DNA of 64,000 bases from Modestobacter sp. VKM Ac-2986 (GCF_026967795.1 NZ_JAPVBH010000002.1:186001-250000), one strand, 5' to 3'; counted from the first letter of the stretch, positions 33,570 through 43,034 are shown. Program-made: numbers and translations. Notes: a model not told the origin generated them from the letters alone.

Positions 33570-35236
33570 AGCGCAGCCGCCACGGCCCGGCCGGCGACCC
33601 GGCCGGAGAACAGGCAGCCGCCGAGGAACGTGCCCTCCAGCGAGCGGTAGCCGTGCATGCCGCCGCCGCCGAACCCGGCGACCTCCCCCGCCGCGTACAG
33701 CCCCGGGACCGGCGCGCCCCCGTCGCGCAGCACGCGCCCGGACAGGTCGGTCTCCAGCCCGCCGAGGGTCTTGCGGGTGAGCAGGTTGAGCCGGACGGCG
33801 ATCAGCGGGCCGGCGTCGGGGTCCAGCAGCCGGTGCGGCTGGGCCACCCGGATGAGCTTGTCGCCGAGGTAGCTGCGGGCCTGGCGCAGCGCGGTGACCT
33901 GCTGGTCCTTGCTGAACCGGTGGGCGATCTCCCGGTCGCGGGCGACGACCTCCCGCTCGACGGTGGCCAGGTCCAGGTGCGGGGTGTCGCCGGTGACGCG
34001 GTTCATCCCGGCGACGAGCTCGGGCAGGGTCGGGGCGACCACGAAGTCCTCGCCGTCGTCCATGAACCGCTGGACCGGCGCTGCGGCGCCGGGCCGGATG
34101 CGGGTGAGCAGCAGCTTCAGGTCCTTGTCCGTCAGGTCGGGGTTCTGCTCGGAGCCCGAGAGCGTGAACTCCTTCTCGATGATCTTCTGCGTCAGCACGA
34201 ACCAGGTGTGCTCGTGGCCGGTCGTGCCGATGTGCGCCAGCGTGCCGAGGGTGTCGAAGCCGGGGAACAGCGGCGCGGGCAGCCGGGTGCCGGTGGCGTC
34301 GAGCCAGAGCGAGGAGGGGCCGGGCAGGATCCGGATGCCGTGCCGCTCCCACACCGGCGAGTGGTTCACGACGCCCTCGGTGTAGTGCCACATCCGGTCG
34401 GGGTTGATCACCCGGCCACCGGCGTCCTCGGTGATCTGCAGCATCCGCCCGTCGACGTGCGCCGGGACGCCGGACAGCAGCCGCTGCGGCACCGGGCCCA
34501 GCCGCGCTGGCCAGTTGCGGCGCACCAGCTCGTGGTCGCCGCCGATGCCGCCGGCGGTGACGACGACGGCCTGCGCGGCCACCTCGAACTCCCCGACGTC
34601 GGTGCGCGAGCTGGCGACCCCGCGCGCGACGTCGCTGGGCTCGAGGACCGCGCCGCGCACCCCGGTGACGGCGCCGTCGGTCAGCACCAGCCCGTCGACC
34701 CGGTGCCGGTGGCGGACATCGACCAGCCCGGCGTCCACGGCCCGGGCGAGACGGGCGAGGAACGGGGCGAGGACGCCGGGACCGGTGCCCCAGGTGACGT
34801 GGAAGCGGGGCACGGAGTTGCCGTGCCCGGTGGCCGTGTAGCCGCCGCGCTCGGCCCAGCCGACGACCGGGAAGAACCGCACGCCCTGCGCGTGCAGCCA
34901 GGCGCGCTTCTCCCCCGCGGCGAACTGCAGGTAGGCCTCGGCCCACTGCCCGGGCCAGTGGTCCTCGGGGCGGTCGAAGCCGGCGGTGCCGAACCAGTCC
35001 TGCCGGGCGAGCTCGAGGGAGTCGTGCACCCGCAGCCGGCGCTGCTCGGGGGTGTCGACCAGGAACAGGCCGCCGAAGGACCAGAAGGCCTGCCCGCCCA
35101 GGGAGGCGGCCGGTTCCTGGTCCAGCAGCAGCACCCGCTTGCCGGCGTCGGCCAGCTCGGTGGTGGCGACCAGCCCGGCGAGGCCGGCCCCGACCACGAT
35201 GACGTCAGCGTCCGCGTGCACTCCTGCCAGGTCCAC
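33566..35236 (-). CDS. FAD-binding dehydrogenase (3-ketosteroid dehydrogenase/fumarate reductase-like)
   Basis: 556-residue flavoprotein. N-terminal FAD fold DVIVVGAGLAGLVATTELADAG followed by LLDQEPAASLGGQAFWSFGG; central substrate region TATGHGNSVPRFHVTWGTGP; C-terminal FAD closure LYAAGEVAGFGGGGMHGYRS then EGTFLGGCLFSGRVAG. It belongs to the FAD_binding_2 family that includes 3-ketosteroid-delta1-dehydrogenase and a group of uncharacterised actinobacterial dehydrogenases; the substrate is not evident. The ATG at 35236 lies within the 3' end of the small membrane protein gene (32-base overlap). It is in a four-gene minus-strand run that leads into hisI-trpE. Confidence 0.87.
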   Translation of the reverse strand: MDLAGVHADADVIVVGAGLAGLVATTELADAGKRVLLLDQEPAASLGGQAFWSFGGLFLVDTPEQRRLRVHDSLELARQDWFGTAGFDRPEDHWPGQWAEAYLQFAAGEKRAWLHAQGVRFFPVVGWAERGGYTATGHGNSVPRFHVTWGTGPGVLAPFLARLARAVDAGLVDVRHRHRVDGLVLTDGAVTGVRGAVLEPSDVARGVASSRTDVGEFEVAAQAVVVTAGGIGGDHELVRRNWPARLGPVPQRLLSGVPAHVDGRMLQITEDAGGRVINPDRMWHYTEGVVNHSPVWERHGIRILPGPSSLWLDATGTRLPAPLFPGFDTLGTLAHIGTTGHEHTWFVLTQKIIEKEFTLSGSEQNPDLTDKDLKLLLTRIRPGAAAPVQRFMDDGEDFVVAPTLPELVAGMNRVTGDTPHLDLATVEREVVARDREIAHRFSKDQQVTALRQARSYLGDKLIRVAQPHRLLDPDAGPLIAVRLNLLTRKTLGGLETDLSGRVLRDGGAPVPGLYAAGEVAGFGGGGMHGYRSLEGTFLGGCLFSGRVAGRAVAAAL

Positions 35237-35756
35237 GTCCCGACGCTAACCGCCCCGGGGCCCGGTCGGCCTGCGCCCGGCCGCGCCGGGTCCACTCCCG
35301 CACCGGACGGCGCAGCGCCAGCACCAGTCCGCCGAGCGGGCCGACCACGAGCAGCAGCGCCGGCCACGCCGCCGCGCCGTCGCCGAGGGCGGCGAAGAAC
35401 AGGGCCAGGGCGAGGAGTCCGAGCAGCGGCAGGACGCAGCTCCAGGCCAGCACCGCCGACCCGCTGACCGGCCCGAGGCCCCGGCCGCGCAGCACCAGGA
35501 CCCCGCCGGCGAGCGCGCCGGCCGCCAGCAGCAGCGGGACGAGCAGGTACCAGCTCCAGCTGCGGTCGGCGTCCCACAGGAGCCAGCCGAGGTAGCCGTC
35601 CTCCAGTGCGACCAGCCCGCCGAAGAGGGCGGCGAACGGCGCCTGCACGGGCCGGACGGGCGCCGGCGGGGCTGCCGACGGGCCGCGGCCGAGCGGACGA
35701 CGGGGACGGTGCCGGGTCGCCGCCGCGCCCGGGCGGCGACTGGAGGTGGACGGCAT
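35205..35756 (-). CDS. Small membrane protein, unknown function
   Basis: 183 residues: a basic Arg/Pro-rich N-terminal stretch (about 1-45), four hydrophobic segments (FAALFGGLVALEDGYLGWLL, YLLVPLLLAAGALAGGVLVL, GSAVLAWSCVLPLLGLLALAL, AAWPALLLVVGPLGGLVLAL) and a basic tail. I do not recognise a family. The ATG at 35756 is the first start giving a sensible membrane topology; the open frame runs further but without hydrophobic or conserved character. Its end overlaps the flavoprotein start by 32 bases. Confidence 0.6.
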   Translation of the reverse strand: MPSTSSRRPGAAATRHRPRRPLGRGPSAAPPAPVRPVQAPFAALFGGLVALEDGYLGWLLWDADRSWSWYLLVPLLLAAGALAGGVLVLRGRGLGPVSGSAVLAWSCVLPLLGLLALALFFAALGDGAAAWPALLLVVGPLGGLVLALRRPVREWTRRGRAQADRAPGRLASGRGPGRSARGR

Positions 35757-35984
35757 GCCGGGCAGGCTAGGGCCACCGGCCCAGGGCCCGCTGGCCGTCG
35801 GCTGGGAGTGCGCTGGGACCGGTCCTGCTCGCGGCGCGGGCAGGACGGTGAGCGACACGGTGTGGACGGCGCAGCTGTCGGTGTCCTCGCACGGCTGGTC
35901 GTACGGGCTGCCGGACACCGACCCCGCGGGCTCCCGGTGTCGGCCGGCCGGCCGGCGTCCGGGGGCGGCCTCCACGGGCAGGCC

Positions 35985-36017
35985 GGGCGGGTCCGCTGCC
36001 GGTCGCAGGGCCCGCCC
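35985..36017 (-). terminator. Hairpin after the ABC exporter pair
   Basis: 7-bp stem GGGCGGG / CCCGCCC with a 19-base loop, 5 bases after the exporter stop. The rest of the 266-base gap (35757-36022) shows no gene. Confidence 0.45.
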
Positions 36018-36022
36018 CGCCC

Positions 36023-37840
36023 TCACGCCTGCGCGGCCTGGGCCTCCGGCCGGCTGCCCGAGCTGCGCCGCCACGAGGCGTGCAGCCGCCCGTACGGGCC
36101 CTCGGCGTCCACCAGCTCGGCGTGCGTGCCGCGCTGGACGACCCGGCCGGCGTCGACGACCAGCACCTCGTCGGCCCGCTCGGCGGTGGAGAGCCGGTGG
36201 GCGATGGTCAGCGTGGTGCGCCCGTCGGTGAGGGCGTCCAGGGCGCGGGTCAGCCGCATCTCGGTGGCCGGGTCGACCGCGCTGGTGGCCTCGTCGAGCA
36301 CCAGCAGGTCGGGGTCGGCGACGTAGGCGCGGGCCACGGCGACCAGCTGCCGCTCCCCCGCCGACAGCGACTCACCGCGCTGCCCGACCGGGGTGGCGAC
36401 GCCGGCGGACAGGCTCTCCAGCCAGTCACCGAGGCCGAGCTCGTCGAAGGCCGCGGTGATGTGCGCGTCGGTCATCCCGGGCCTGCCGTAGCGCACGTTG
36501 TCGGCCACGGAGGCGTCGAAGAGGAAGCCGTCCTGCGGGACCATCACCACCCGCTGGCGCAGCGAGGCGAAGGCGGTCTCGGTCAGCGGCACACCGCCGA
36601 TGAGCACCCGACCCTCCGTGGGGTCCATCAGCCGGGTGACGAGCTTGGCGAACGTGGTCTTGCCCGAGCCGGTCTCCCCCACGATGGCCACCCGGGTGCG
36701 GGCGGTGATCGTCAGGTCGACGTCCTCCAGCGCCTTGCGGCCACCGGCCGAGTAGGCAAAGCCGACGTGGTCGAAGCGGACGTCGAGCGGCCCGGGCGGC
36801 AGGGTGCGGCCGTGCTCCGGGTCGGAGACGTCGGGGGCGGTGTCGAGCACGTCGAGCACCCGACGGAAACCGGCGACGGCGTTCTGCGCCTCGTTGAGCA
36901 CCTCGCTGGCGGTCTGCACCGGCGCGACGAACAGGGTGACCAGGAACAGGAAGGCGACCAGGGTGCCGGCGGAGATCTGCCCGCCGATGCCCAGCAGCAC
37001 CCCGACCACCACGACCGCGGCGTTGGCGACGGCGGCGACGAGCTCGCCGCTGACGAACACCGCGGCCGTCGTCCGCTGGGCCTGCACCGAGGCGCGGTAG
37101 TGCCGGTCGATGGCGCTGTCGATGCGCGCCGCCGTCCGGGCGCGGATGCCGTAGGCGCGCACCGTCGGGGCGCCGACGACGGACTCGGCGACCGCGCCCA
37201 GGACGTCCCCGACCCGCTCCCGGACGACGCCGTAGACGGTGGCGAGCTTGCGGGAGAAGTACTTGACCGCCATCGCCAGCGGGACGAAGCAGACCAGCAC
37301 CAGCAGGGTCAGCTGCCAGGAGTAGACGGCCATCACGATCGTGGCCACGACCAGCTGGCCGACGCTGATCAGGCCCAGCACGCCGCCCCACTGCATGAAC
37401 ACCGACAGCTGGTCGACGTCGCTGGTGACCCGGGAGACCAGCGAGCCGCGGCGCTGCCCCTGCTGGTGCAGCACCGACAGGTCGTGCACGTGCCGGAAGG
37501 CGCGCACCCGCAGGCCGGCGAGCGCGGTCTCGGTGGTGCGGAAGAGCCGGACGTTCATCCGGTACACGGCGAGGCTGGTGACCAGCACGACCACCACGCT
37601 GATCGCGACGAGCACCCGGACCAGGTCGATGTCCGGGCCGGTGGGCGCGCCCAGCCCCCGGTCCAGGGTCTGCTGCACCGCGATCGGGACGACGACCCGG
37701 CCGGCGGTGGCGATCAGGGCCAGGGCGAAGGTCGCGGGCAGGCCCTGGCGGAACTCCGGCATCATCCGCAGGCCGCGGCGCAGGGTCTGCAGGGCGCCCT
37801 CGTGCCGCTCGTCGGCGGGCAGCAGCGGCTCGTCGGTCAC
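36023..37840 (-). CDS. ABC exporter half-transporter, canonical ATPase
   Basis: 605-residue exporter subunit with six transmembrane helices (about 30-310) and an ATPase domain. Walker A GETGSGKTTFAKLV, Q-loop VVMVPQDGFLFDASV, signature LSAGERQLVAVARAY, Walker B DLLVLDEATSAVD with the catalytic Glu, and switch TIAHRLSTAERAD. It forms a heterodimer with the product of the upstream gene, overlapped by four bases (GTGA at 37840). Its signature reads LSAGE rather than LSGGQ, as expected when it faces the degenerate site of its partner. Substrate unknown; multidrug or lipid export are both possible. Confidence 0.92.
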   Translation of the reverse strand: MTDEPLLPADERHEGALQTLRRGLRMMPEFRQGLPATFALALIATAGRVVVPIAVQQTLDRGLGAPTGPDIDLVRVLVAISVVVVLVTSLAVYRMNVRLFRTTETALAGLRVRAFRHVHDLSVLHQQGQRRGSLVSRVTSDVDQLSVFMQWGGVLGLISVGQLVVATIVMAVYSWQLTLLVLVCFVPLAMAVKYFSRKLATVYGVVRERVGDVLGAVAESVVGAPTVRAYGIRARTAARIDSAIDRHYRASVQAQRTTAAVFVSGELVAAVANAAVVVVGVLLGIGGQISAGTLVAFLFLVTLFVAPVQTASEVLNEAQNAVAGFRRVLDVLDTAPDVSDPEHGRTLPPGPLDVRFDHVGFAYSAGGRKALEDVDLTITARTRVAIVGETGSGKTTFAKLVTRLMDPTEGRVLIGGVPLTETAFASLRQRVVMVPQDGFLFDASVADNVRYGRPGMTDAHITAAFDELGLGDWLESLSAGVATPVGQRGESLSAGERQLVAVARAYVADPDLLVLDEATSAVDPATEMRLTRALDALTDGRTTLTIAHRLSTAERADEVLVVDAGRVVQRGTHAELVDAEGPYGRLHASWRRSSGSRPEAQAAQA

Positions 37841-39630
37841 GCCGGCACCTCCACGGGGTCGGCGGCGGCCAGCTCCGGCGGCTGGTAGGCCTGCACCAGG
37901 CGGCCGTAGCCGGGGACCTGGGCGAGCAGCTCGGCGTGCGTGCCGCGGGCGACGAGCCGGCCGCGCTCGATCCACACGACCTCGTCGGCCAGCGCGATCG
38001 TGGCCTGGCGGTAGGCGACCACCACGACGGTGGCCGGGCGGTCGCTGTCGCGCAGCGCGTCCAGGATCCGGGCCTCGACCGAGGGGTCGACGGCGCTGGT
38101 CGCGTCGTCGAGGACGAGCAGCCGCGGGTGCCGGACGACGGCCCGGGCCAGCGCGAGCCGCTGCCGCTGGCCACCGGACAGCGAGGCGCCGCGCTCACCG
38201 ACCCGCGTGTCGAGGCCCTCGGGCAGCCGGGCGACGAAGTCCTCGGCGGCCGAGGTGCGCAGGGCGGCGTGCACCTGCTCGTCGGTGAAGTCCGCGCCGA
38301 GGGTGACGTTGTCGCGCACGGTGTCGTCGAAGAGGAACGTCGACTGCGGGACGAACGCGACCTGGCTGCTGACCTCCCCCTCGCGCAGGGTGCGCAGGTC
38401 GACGCCGTCGAGCAGCACCGACCCGTCGTGCGGGTCGACCAGCCGCACCAGCAGGCCGGCGAGGGTCGACTTGCCGGCACCGGTGGGGCCGACGACGGCG
38501 ACGGTGCGCCCGGCGGCCACCTCGAAGGTCACCCCGGACAGGGTCGGGCGGGCGGACTCGTCGTGCCGGAAGTCGACGTCCCGGACGCCGACGGCGGCGC
38601 CGCCGGTCCCGGCGGGGGCGGCGTCGGGGCCGTGCGGGGTCTCCCCCCGGGCCTCCAGCACGGGGGTGACCCGGTCGAAGCCGGCCATCGCCCGCGGCAG
38701 GTCGGCCAGCACCCAGCCGATCGCGCGGATGGGCAGCGTGAGCAGCGTGAACAGGTAGGCGATGGAGACCAGGGCACCGGCCTCGGTCTCGCCGGAGGCG
38801 ACCCGCTCGGCGCCGATGAGCAGGACGGCGAGGGTGCCCAGGTTGGGCAGCGCCTCCATCATCGGGTCGAACAGGCCGCGGACCCGGCCCACCGCGACCA
38901 GGCCGTCGCGGAGCTCGTCGGCCTTGACCGCGAAGCGGGCGGTCTCGGAGGTCTCCCGGCCCAGGGTCTTCACGACCAGGGCGGCGTCGAAGCTCTCGTG
39001 GGCGATCTCGCTGACCTCGGCGCGCAGCTGCTGCGCGCGGGCCATCCGCGGGCTCATCACCTGGCTGTAGACGGCGTTGAGCGCGAAGACCAGCGGGAAG
39101 ACGACCAGCCCGACCAGGGCCAGCAGCGGGTCGGTGAGGAACAGCGCGACGACGGTGATCGCCACCATGACCAGCGCGCCGCAGGCGAAGGGCAGCGGCA
39201 TGACGAAGAACCAGGCGGACTCGACGTCGGAGTTGGCATTGGACAGCAGCTGGCCGGTCGGGTGCCGCTGGTGCCAGGACAGCGGCAGCCGCAGGTACTG
39301 ACCGGTGACGCGGCGGCGGTAGTCGGCCTGCAGCCGGTAGGCCATGATCCCGGCGAACAGCCGCCGGCCGATGATGCCGACGATCTTCAGGACGGCGACG
39401 CCGATGATCGCCAGGGCGGCCAGCGTGAGGGCGGCGGCGGTCGTGGCGCCCTCGGCGAAGGCCGGCAGCAGGACCCGGTCGGTGATGCCGCCGATGACGT
39501 AGGCGCTGGCGACGGTCATGCCGCCGTAGAGGCTGCTGCCGAGCACCGCCCAGGTGAAGATGCCGGGTTGCTCGCGGATCCCCCGGGCGACGTGCCGGAG
39601 GCCGCGCCGGACGACGGCGTCTCGCGGCAC
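37837..39630 (-). CDS. ABC exporter half-transporter, degenerate catalytic site
   Basis: 597-residue exporter subunit, six transmembrane helices then an ATPase domain. Walker A GPTGAGKSTLAGLLVRL, signature LSGGQRQRLALARAV and Q-loop VAFVPQSTFLFDDTV are normal, but Walker B reads LLVLDDATSAVD (Asp in place of the catalytic Glu) and the switch region reads VVAYRQATIALAD, lacking the His. These changes mark the non-catalytic half of an asymmetric heterodimeric exporter such as TmrAB or BmrCD. The GTG at 39630 starts the pair. Confidence 0.92.
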   Translation of the reverse strand: MPRDAVVRRGLRHVARGIREQPGIFTWAVLGSSLYGGMTVASAYVIGGITDRVLLPAFAEGATTAAALTLAALAIIGVAVLKIVGIIGRRLFAGIMAYRLQADYRRRVTGQYLRLPLSWHQRHPTGQLLSNANSDVESAWFFVMPLPFACGALVMVAITVVALFLTDPLLALVGLVVFPLVFALNAVYSQVMSPRMARAQQLRAEVSEIAHESFDAALVVKTLGRETSETARFAVKADELRDGLVAVGRVRGLFDPMMEALPNLGTLAVLLIGAERVASGETEAGALVSIAYLFTLLTLPIRAIGWVLADLPRAMAGFDRVTPVLEARGETPHGPDAAPAGTGGAAVGVRDVDFRHDESARPTLSGVTFEVAAGRTVAVVGPTGAGKSTLAGLLVRLVDPHDGSVLLDGVDLRTLREGEVSSQVAFVPQSTFLFDDTVRDNVTLGADFTDEQVHAALRTSAAEDFVARLPEGLDTRVGERGASLSGGQRQRLALARAVVRHPRLLVLDDATSAVDPSVEARILDALRDSDRPATVVVVAYRQATIALADEVVWIERGRLVARGTHAELLAQVPGYGRLVQAYQPPELAAADPVEVPA

Positions 39631-39725
39631 AGCTGTCCTCCAGGTACGTCGTGCGGGTCGGTGGGCCGAGCGTACCCGCGCTCGTTACCCGCCCTAACGG
39701 ATCGGCCGGGCGCTGCCGGACTGGC

Positions 39726-39731
39726 TAGCCT
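39726..39731 (+). promoter_or_regulatory. Leaderless -10 box for the gene at 39738
   Basis: TAGCCT, a 6-base spacer, then ATG at 39738; no ribosome site. Confidence 0.6.
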
Positions 39732-39737
39732 CGGGGC

Positions 39738-40364
39738 ATGCCGACCGCAGCCCAGCCCGTGTCGCAGTCGGAGCGGGCGGCGCTGGCCGACCTGCTGGAG
39801 CAGCTGGGGCCCGACCAGCCGACCCGTTGCGAGGGGTGGACGACCCGCGACCTGGCCACGCACCTGGTGGTGCGCGACCGCCGCCCCGACGCGATGCCCG
39901 GGGTGGTGCTCGGCGGCCCGTTCGCCGGGTGGACGGCGAGGGTGTCGGCCCGCACGGCGCAGCGCCCGTTCGCCGAGCTGGTCGCCGGGGTGCGCTCGGG
40001 CCCGCCGTCGTGGGTACCGACCTCCTGGCCGGCGGTGGACCGGCTGCTCAACACCGTGGAGATGGTGGTCCACCACGAGGACGTGCGGCGGGCGCAGCCG
40101 GACTGGGCGCCCCGCGAGCTGCCCCGGACCGTGCAGGACCAGCTGTGGTCGAGCGTGCCGCTGCTGGCCCGCGGCGGTGGGCTGCCGCGGACCGCGGGCG
40201 GGCTGGTCGTGCGGCGCAGCGACGTGCCCGACGGCGCGGCGGACAGCGAGCGCCGGCTGCGCAAGGGCAGCCCCGCGACGACCGTGACCGGCGCGCCGCT
40301 GGAGGTGCTGCTCTGGGTGAGCGGCCGCCCCGACGTCGCCTGCGTCGACCTCACCGTCGACTGA
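39738..40364 (+). CDS. Maleylpyruvate isomerase/DinB-like protein, TIGR03085 type
   Basis: 208-residue protein of the mycothiol-dependent maleylpyruvate isomerase N-terminal (DinB-like) group. Marks: CEGWTTRDLATHLVVRDRRP (first metal His) and LLNTVEMVVHHEDVRRAQP (HHEDV metal pair), and the FAELVAGVRSGPPSW middle. These proteins bind a metal with three His and often use mycothiol; the specific reaction is unknown. Leaderless ATG: TAGCCT ends six bases upstream. The methyltransferase follows after 23 bases, so the two may form one unit. Confidence 0.87.
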   Translation: MPTAAQPVSQSERAALADLLEQLGPDQPTRCEGWTTRDLATHLVVRDRRPDAMPGVVLGGPFAGWTARVSARTAQRPFAELVAGVRSGPPSWVPTSWPAVDRLLNTVEMVVHHEDVRRAQPDWAPRELPRTVQDQLWSSVPLLARGGGLPRTAGGLVVRRSDVPDGAADSERRLRKGSPATTVTGAPLEVLLWVSGRPDVACVDLTVD

Positions 40365-40387
40365 GCCCGACCCCGGCCCGCCCGTCC

Positions 40388-41110
40388 GTGCCCGACCGCG
40401 CGTTCGCCGACCCGCGGCTGGCCGAGCTGTACGACCCGCTGGACCCCGACCGCTCCGATCTCGACGTGTACGCCGGGATCGTCGAGGAGCTGGGCGCGCG
40501 GACGGTGCTCGACGTCGGGTGCGGCACCGGCACCTTCGCCTGCCTGCTCGCCGGACGCGGACTGACGGTGACCGCACTCGACCCGGCCGCCGCCTCGATC
40601 GACGTGGCCCGCCGCAAGCCAGATGCCGGGCTGGTCGACTGGGTGGTCGGGGACGCGTCGTCCCTGCCGCCGCTCGCGGTCGACCTGGTGACCATGACCG
40701 CCAACGTGGCGCAGGTCTTCTGCACCGACGCCGACTGGACGGCGACCCTGCGCGCGGTGCACGACGCGCTGCGGCCCGGTGGCCGGCTGGTGTTCGAGAG
40801 CCGCGACCCGGCGCGACGTGCGTGGGAGGAGTGGGCCCCGGCCCGGACGCACACCACGGTCGACGTCCCCGGCGTCGGCCCGGTCGAGTCCTGGGTCGAG
40901 GTCCTCGAGGTGCGGGGCGACCTGGTCGGCTTCCGGGAGACCTTCGTCCTCGGCGGCGAGGTGCTGACCTCGGAGTCCACGCTCCGCTTCCGGACCCGCG
41001 CCGAGCTGGTCGGGTCGGTGACCGCGGCCGGGCTGGTCGTCGACGAGGTCCGCGACGCCCCGGACCGGCCGGGCCGCGAGCTGGTCGTCCTGGCCCGCCG
41101 TCCGGGCTGA
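40388..41110 (+). CDS. Class I SAM-dependent methyltransferase
   Basis: 240-residue methyltransferase. SAM motif I TVLDVGCGTGTFACLLAGRG, acidic end of strand 2 TALDPAAASIDVARRK, motif II-III DWVVGDASSLPP, and the post-motif strand ALRPGGRLVFESRDP are clear. The C-terminal half (VGPVESWVEVLEVRGDLVGF) forms a small beta sheet seen in UbiE/Tam-like enzymes. Substrate unknown. The GTG at 40388 is the first start in the non-overlapping part; the frame is open far upstream, but that part is antisense-free overlap with the previous gene in another frame. It ends two bases from the convergent hisF stop. Confidence 0.9.
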   Translation: MPDRAFADPRLAELYDPLDPDRSDLDVYAGIVEELGARTVLDVGCGTGTFACLLAGRGLTVTALDPAAASIDVARRKPDAGLVDWVVGDASSLPPLAVDLVTMTANVAQVFCTDADWTATLRAVHDALRPGGRLVFESRDPARRAWEEWAPARTHTTVDVPGVGPVESWVEVLEVRGDLVGFRETFVLGGEVLTSESTLRFRTRAELVGSVTAAGLVVDEVRDAPDRPGRELVVLARRPG

Positions 41111-41112
41111 TC

Positions 41113-41907
41113 TCAGCCGAGCGGGCGGTCGGCCTCGTGCCGGACCGGGACGCCGGCGGCGGCCAGCCCGGCCTTGACGTCGCCCACCCGCAGCTGGCCG
41201 AAGTGGAAGACGCTGGCCGCCAGCACCGCGTCGGCGCCGGCCTCGACCGCGGGCGGGAAGTGGTCGACCGCGCCGGCTCCCCCGCTGGCGATCAGCGGCA
41301 CGGTGACCTCGCGGCGCACGGCCCGGATCAGCTCGGTGTCGAACCCGGCCCGGGTGCCGTCGGCGTCCATGGAGTTGAGCAGGACCTCGCCGACGCCGAG
41401 CTCCGCGGCCTGCACGACCCACTCCACGGCGTCCCGGCCGGTGCCCTGGCGGCCACCGTGGGTGGTGATCTCGAAGCCGGAGTCGGTGTGCGCGCCGCCC
41501 TGGACCCGGCGGGCGTCCAGGCTCAGCACGAGCACCTGGTTGCCGAACCGGTCGGCGATCTCGGCGATGAGCTCGGGCCGGGCGACGGCGGCGGTGTTGA
41601 CCGCCACCTTGTCCGCACCGGCCCGCAGCAGCTTGTCGACGTCGCCGACGCTGCGCACGCCGCCGCCGACGGTCAGCGGGATGAACACGCTCTCCGCCGT
41701 CCGCCGGACCACGTCGTAGGTGGTCTCCCGGCTGCCGGAGCTGGCGGTGATGTCGAGGAAGGTCAGCTCGTCGGCGCCCTCGGCGTCGTAGACCCGGGCC
41801 ATCTCCACCGGGTCACCGGCGTCGACGAGGTCGACGAAGTTGACGCCCTTGACCACCCGGCCGGCGTCGACGTCCAGACACGGGATCACCCGCACCGACA
41901 GGCTCAC
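41113..41907 (-). CDS. hisF: Imidazole glycerol phosphate synthase cyclase subunit
   Basis: 264-residue (beta/alpha)8 enzyme that uses ammonia from HisH to form imidazole glycerol phosphate and AICAR. Catalytic Asp near residue 11-12 in [20 protein letters not shown], phosphate loops [12 protein letters not shown] and GGAGAVDHF, second catalytic Asp in VLSLDARRV, and [16 protein letters not shown]. Full length. The GTG at 41907 overlaps the RidA-like stop (GTGA), placing it third in priA-ridA-hisF. Convergent with the methyltransferase, two bases apart. Confidence 0.97.
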   Translation of the reverse strand: MSLSVRVIPCLDVDAGRVVKGVNFVDLVDAGDPVEMARVYDAEGADELTFLDITASSGSRETTYDVVRRTAESVFIPLTVGGGVRSVGDVDKLLRAGADKVAVNTAAVARPELIAEIADRFGNQVLVLSLDARRVQGGAHTDSGFEITTHGGRQGTGRDAVEWVVQAAELGVGEVLLNSMDADGTRAGFDTELIRAVRREVTVPLIASGGAGAVDHFPPAVEAGADAVLAASVFHFGQLRVGDVKAGLAAAGVPVRHEADRPLG

Positions 41908-42299
41908 GCCCCGGCCCCCCGCACGGCGTCCGCCTCGATCTCCACCAGCATGGTCGGGTCGATCAGGGCGGACACCTGCACCATCGTCGTGGCCGGCCGG
42001 ACGTCGCCGAAGACCTCGCCGTGCGCCCGCCCGACCTGCTCCCAGGCGCTGATGTCGGTCACGTAGATGCGGGTGCGGACGACGTCACCGACGGAGAACC
42101 CGGCGTCGGTGAGGGCGCGGGCGACCGTCTGCAGGGCGACCCGGGTCTGCCCGCCGGCGTCCCCGGGGTGGGCCACGGTGCCCTCGACGGTGGCGGCCGT
42201 GCACCCGCTCACCCAGGCCTGGTCGCCGACCGCGACGACCCGGCTGTAGCCGACGATGCCCTCCCAGGGCCCACCCGAGCCCAGCCGCACGGCGCTCAC
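41904..42299 (-). CDS. RidA-family protein
   Basis: 131-residue small trimeric fold (YjgF/RidA). RidA members hydrolyse reactive enamine/imine intermediates, but only those with a conserved Arg (visible here as [10 protein letters not shown]) are active; members in biosynthetic operons can be specialised. Marks: [36 protein letters not shown] and [20 protein letters not shown]. Both ends overlap neighbours by four bases (priA and hisF), so it is tightly co-translated in the histidine unit. The same position is occupied in other actinobacteria, hinting at a link to histidine flux (inference). Confidence 0.92.
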   Translation of the reverse strand: MSAVRLGSGGPWEGIVGYSRVVAVGDQAWVSGCTAATVEGTVAHPGDAGGQTRVALQTVARALTDAGFSVGDVVRTRIYVTDISAWEQVGRAHGEVFGDVRPATTMVQVSALIDPTMLVEIEADAVRGAGA

Positions 42300-43027
42300 G
42301 CCAGGTCCTCGGTGACCCGCAGCGCCTCGGGCAGGGTGAACTGCCCGGCGTAGAGCGCCTTGCCGACGATCGCACCCTCGACGCCGATGCCGGACAGGCC
42401 GGCGAGCGCCCGGATGTCGTCGAGCGAGCTGACCCCGCCGGAGGCGATCACCGGGCGCGGGGTGGCGGCGCAGACCTCGCGCAGCAGCTCCAGGTTGGGG
42501 CCGCGCAGCGTGCCGTCCTTGGTGATGTCGGTGACCACGTAGCGGGCGCAGCCCTCGTCGTCCAGCCGGGCGAGGGTCTCGTAGAGCTCCCCGCCCTCCT
42601 TGGTCCAGCCGCGGGCGGCGAGCCGGGTGCCACGCACGTCGAGGCCGACGGCGATGCGGTCACCGTGCTCGGCGATCGCCCGCGCGCACCACTCCGGAGA
42701 CTCCAGCGCGGCGGTGCCCAGGTTGACCCGGCGGCAGCCGGTGGACAGTGCGGCGGCCAGCGACTCGTCGTCCCGGATGCCGCCGGACAGCTCCACGTCG
42801 ACGTCCAGCGCGCCGACCACCGAGGCCAGCAGCTCGCGGTTGGACCCGCGGCCGAACGCGGCGTCGAGGTCGACGAGGTGCACCCACTCGGCGCCGTCCC
42901 GCTGCCACGCGAGCGCGGCCTCGAGGGGGTCGCCGTAGGAGGTCTCGCTCCCGACCTCCCCCTGCACCAGGCGGACGGCGAGACCGTCGGCGACGTCGAC
43001 GGCGGGGAGCAGCTGCAGCTTCGGCAC
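42296..43027 (-). CDS. priA: Phosphoribosyl isomerase PriA (HisA/TrpF)
   Basis: 243-residue barrel isomerase for ProFAR (histidine) and probably PRA (tryptophan), since no trpF is seen near the trp genes. General acid/base Asp11 in LLPAVDV, Arg19 in [35 protein letters not shown], second catalytic Asp in [15 protein letters not shown], and [13 protein letters not shown]. The GTG at 43027 is chosen over 43045 because TAGGCT lies seven bases upstream (leaderless) and because it restores the D11/R19 numbering known for PriA. Heads the priA-ridA-hisF unit. Confidence 0.95.
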   Translation of the reverse strand: MPKLQLLPAVDVADGLAVRLVQGEVGSETSYGDPLEAALAWQRDGAEWVHLVDLDAAFGRGSNRELLASVVGALDVDVELSGGIRDDESLAAALSTGCRRVNLGTAALESPEWCARAIAEHGDRIAVGLDVRGTRLAARGWTKEGGELYETLARLDDEGCARYVVTDITKDGTLRGPNLELLREVCAATPRPVIASGGVSSLDDIRALAGLSGIGVEGAIVGKALYAGQFTLPEALRVTEDLA

Positions 43028-43034
43028 GACGATC

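Noticed and set aside
35757-36022. A small gene in the gap before the ABC exporter
   Set aside because: No frame here has a ribosome site or leaderless box with protein-like content; only a hairpin next to the exporter stop is supported.
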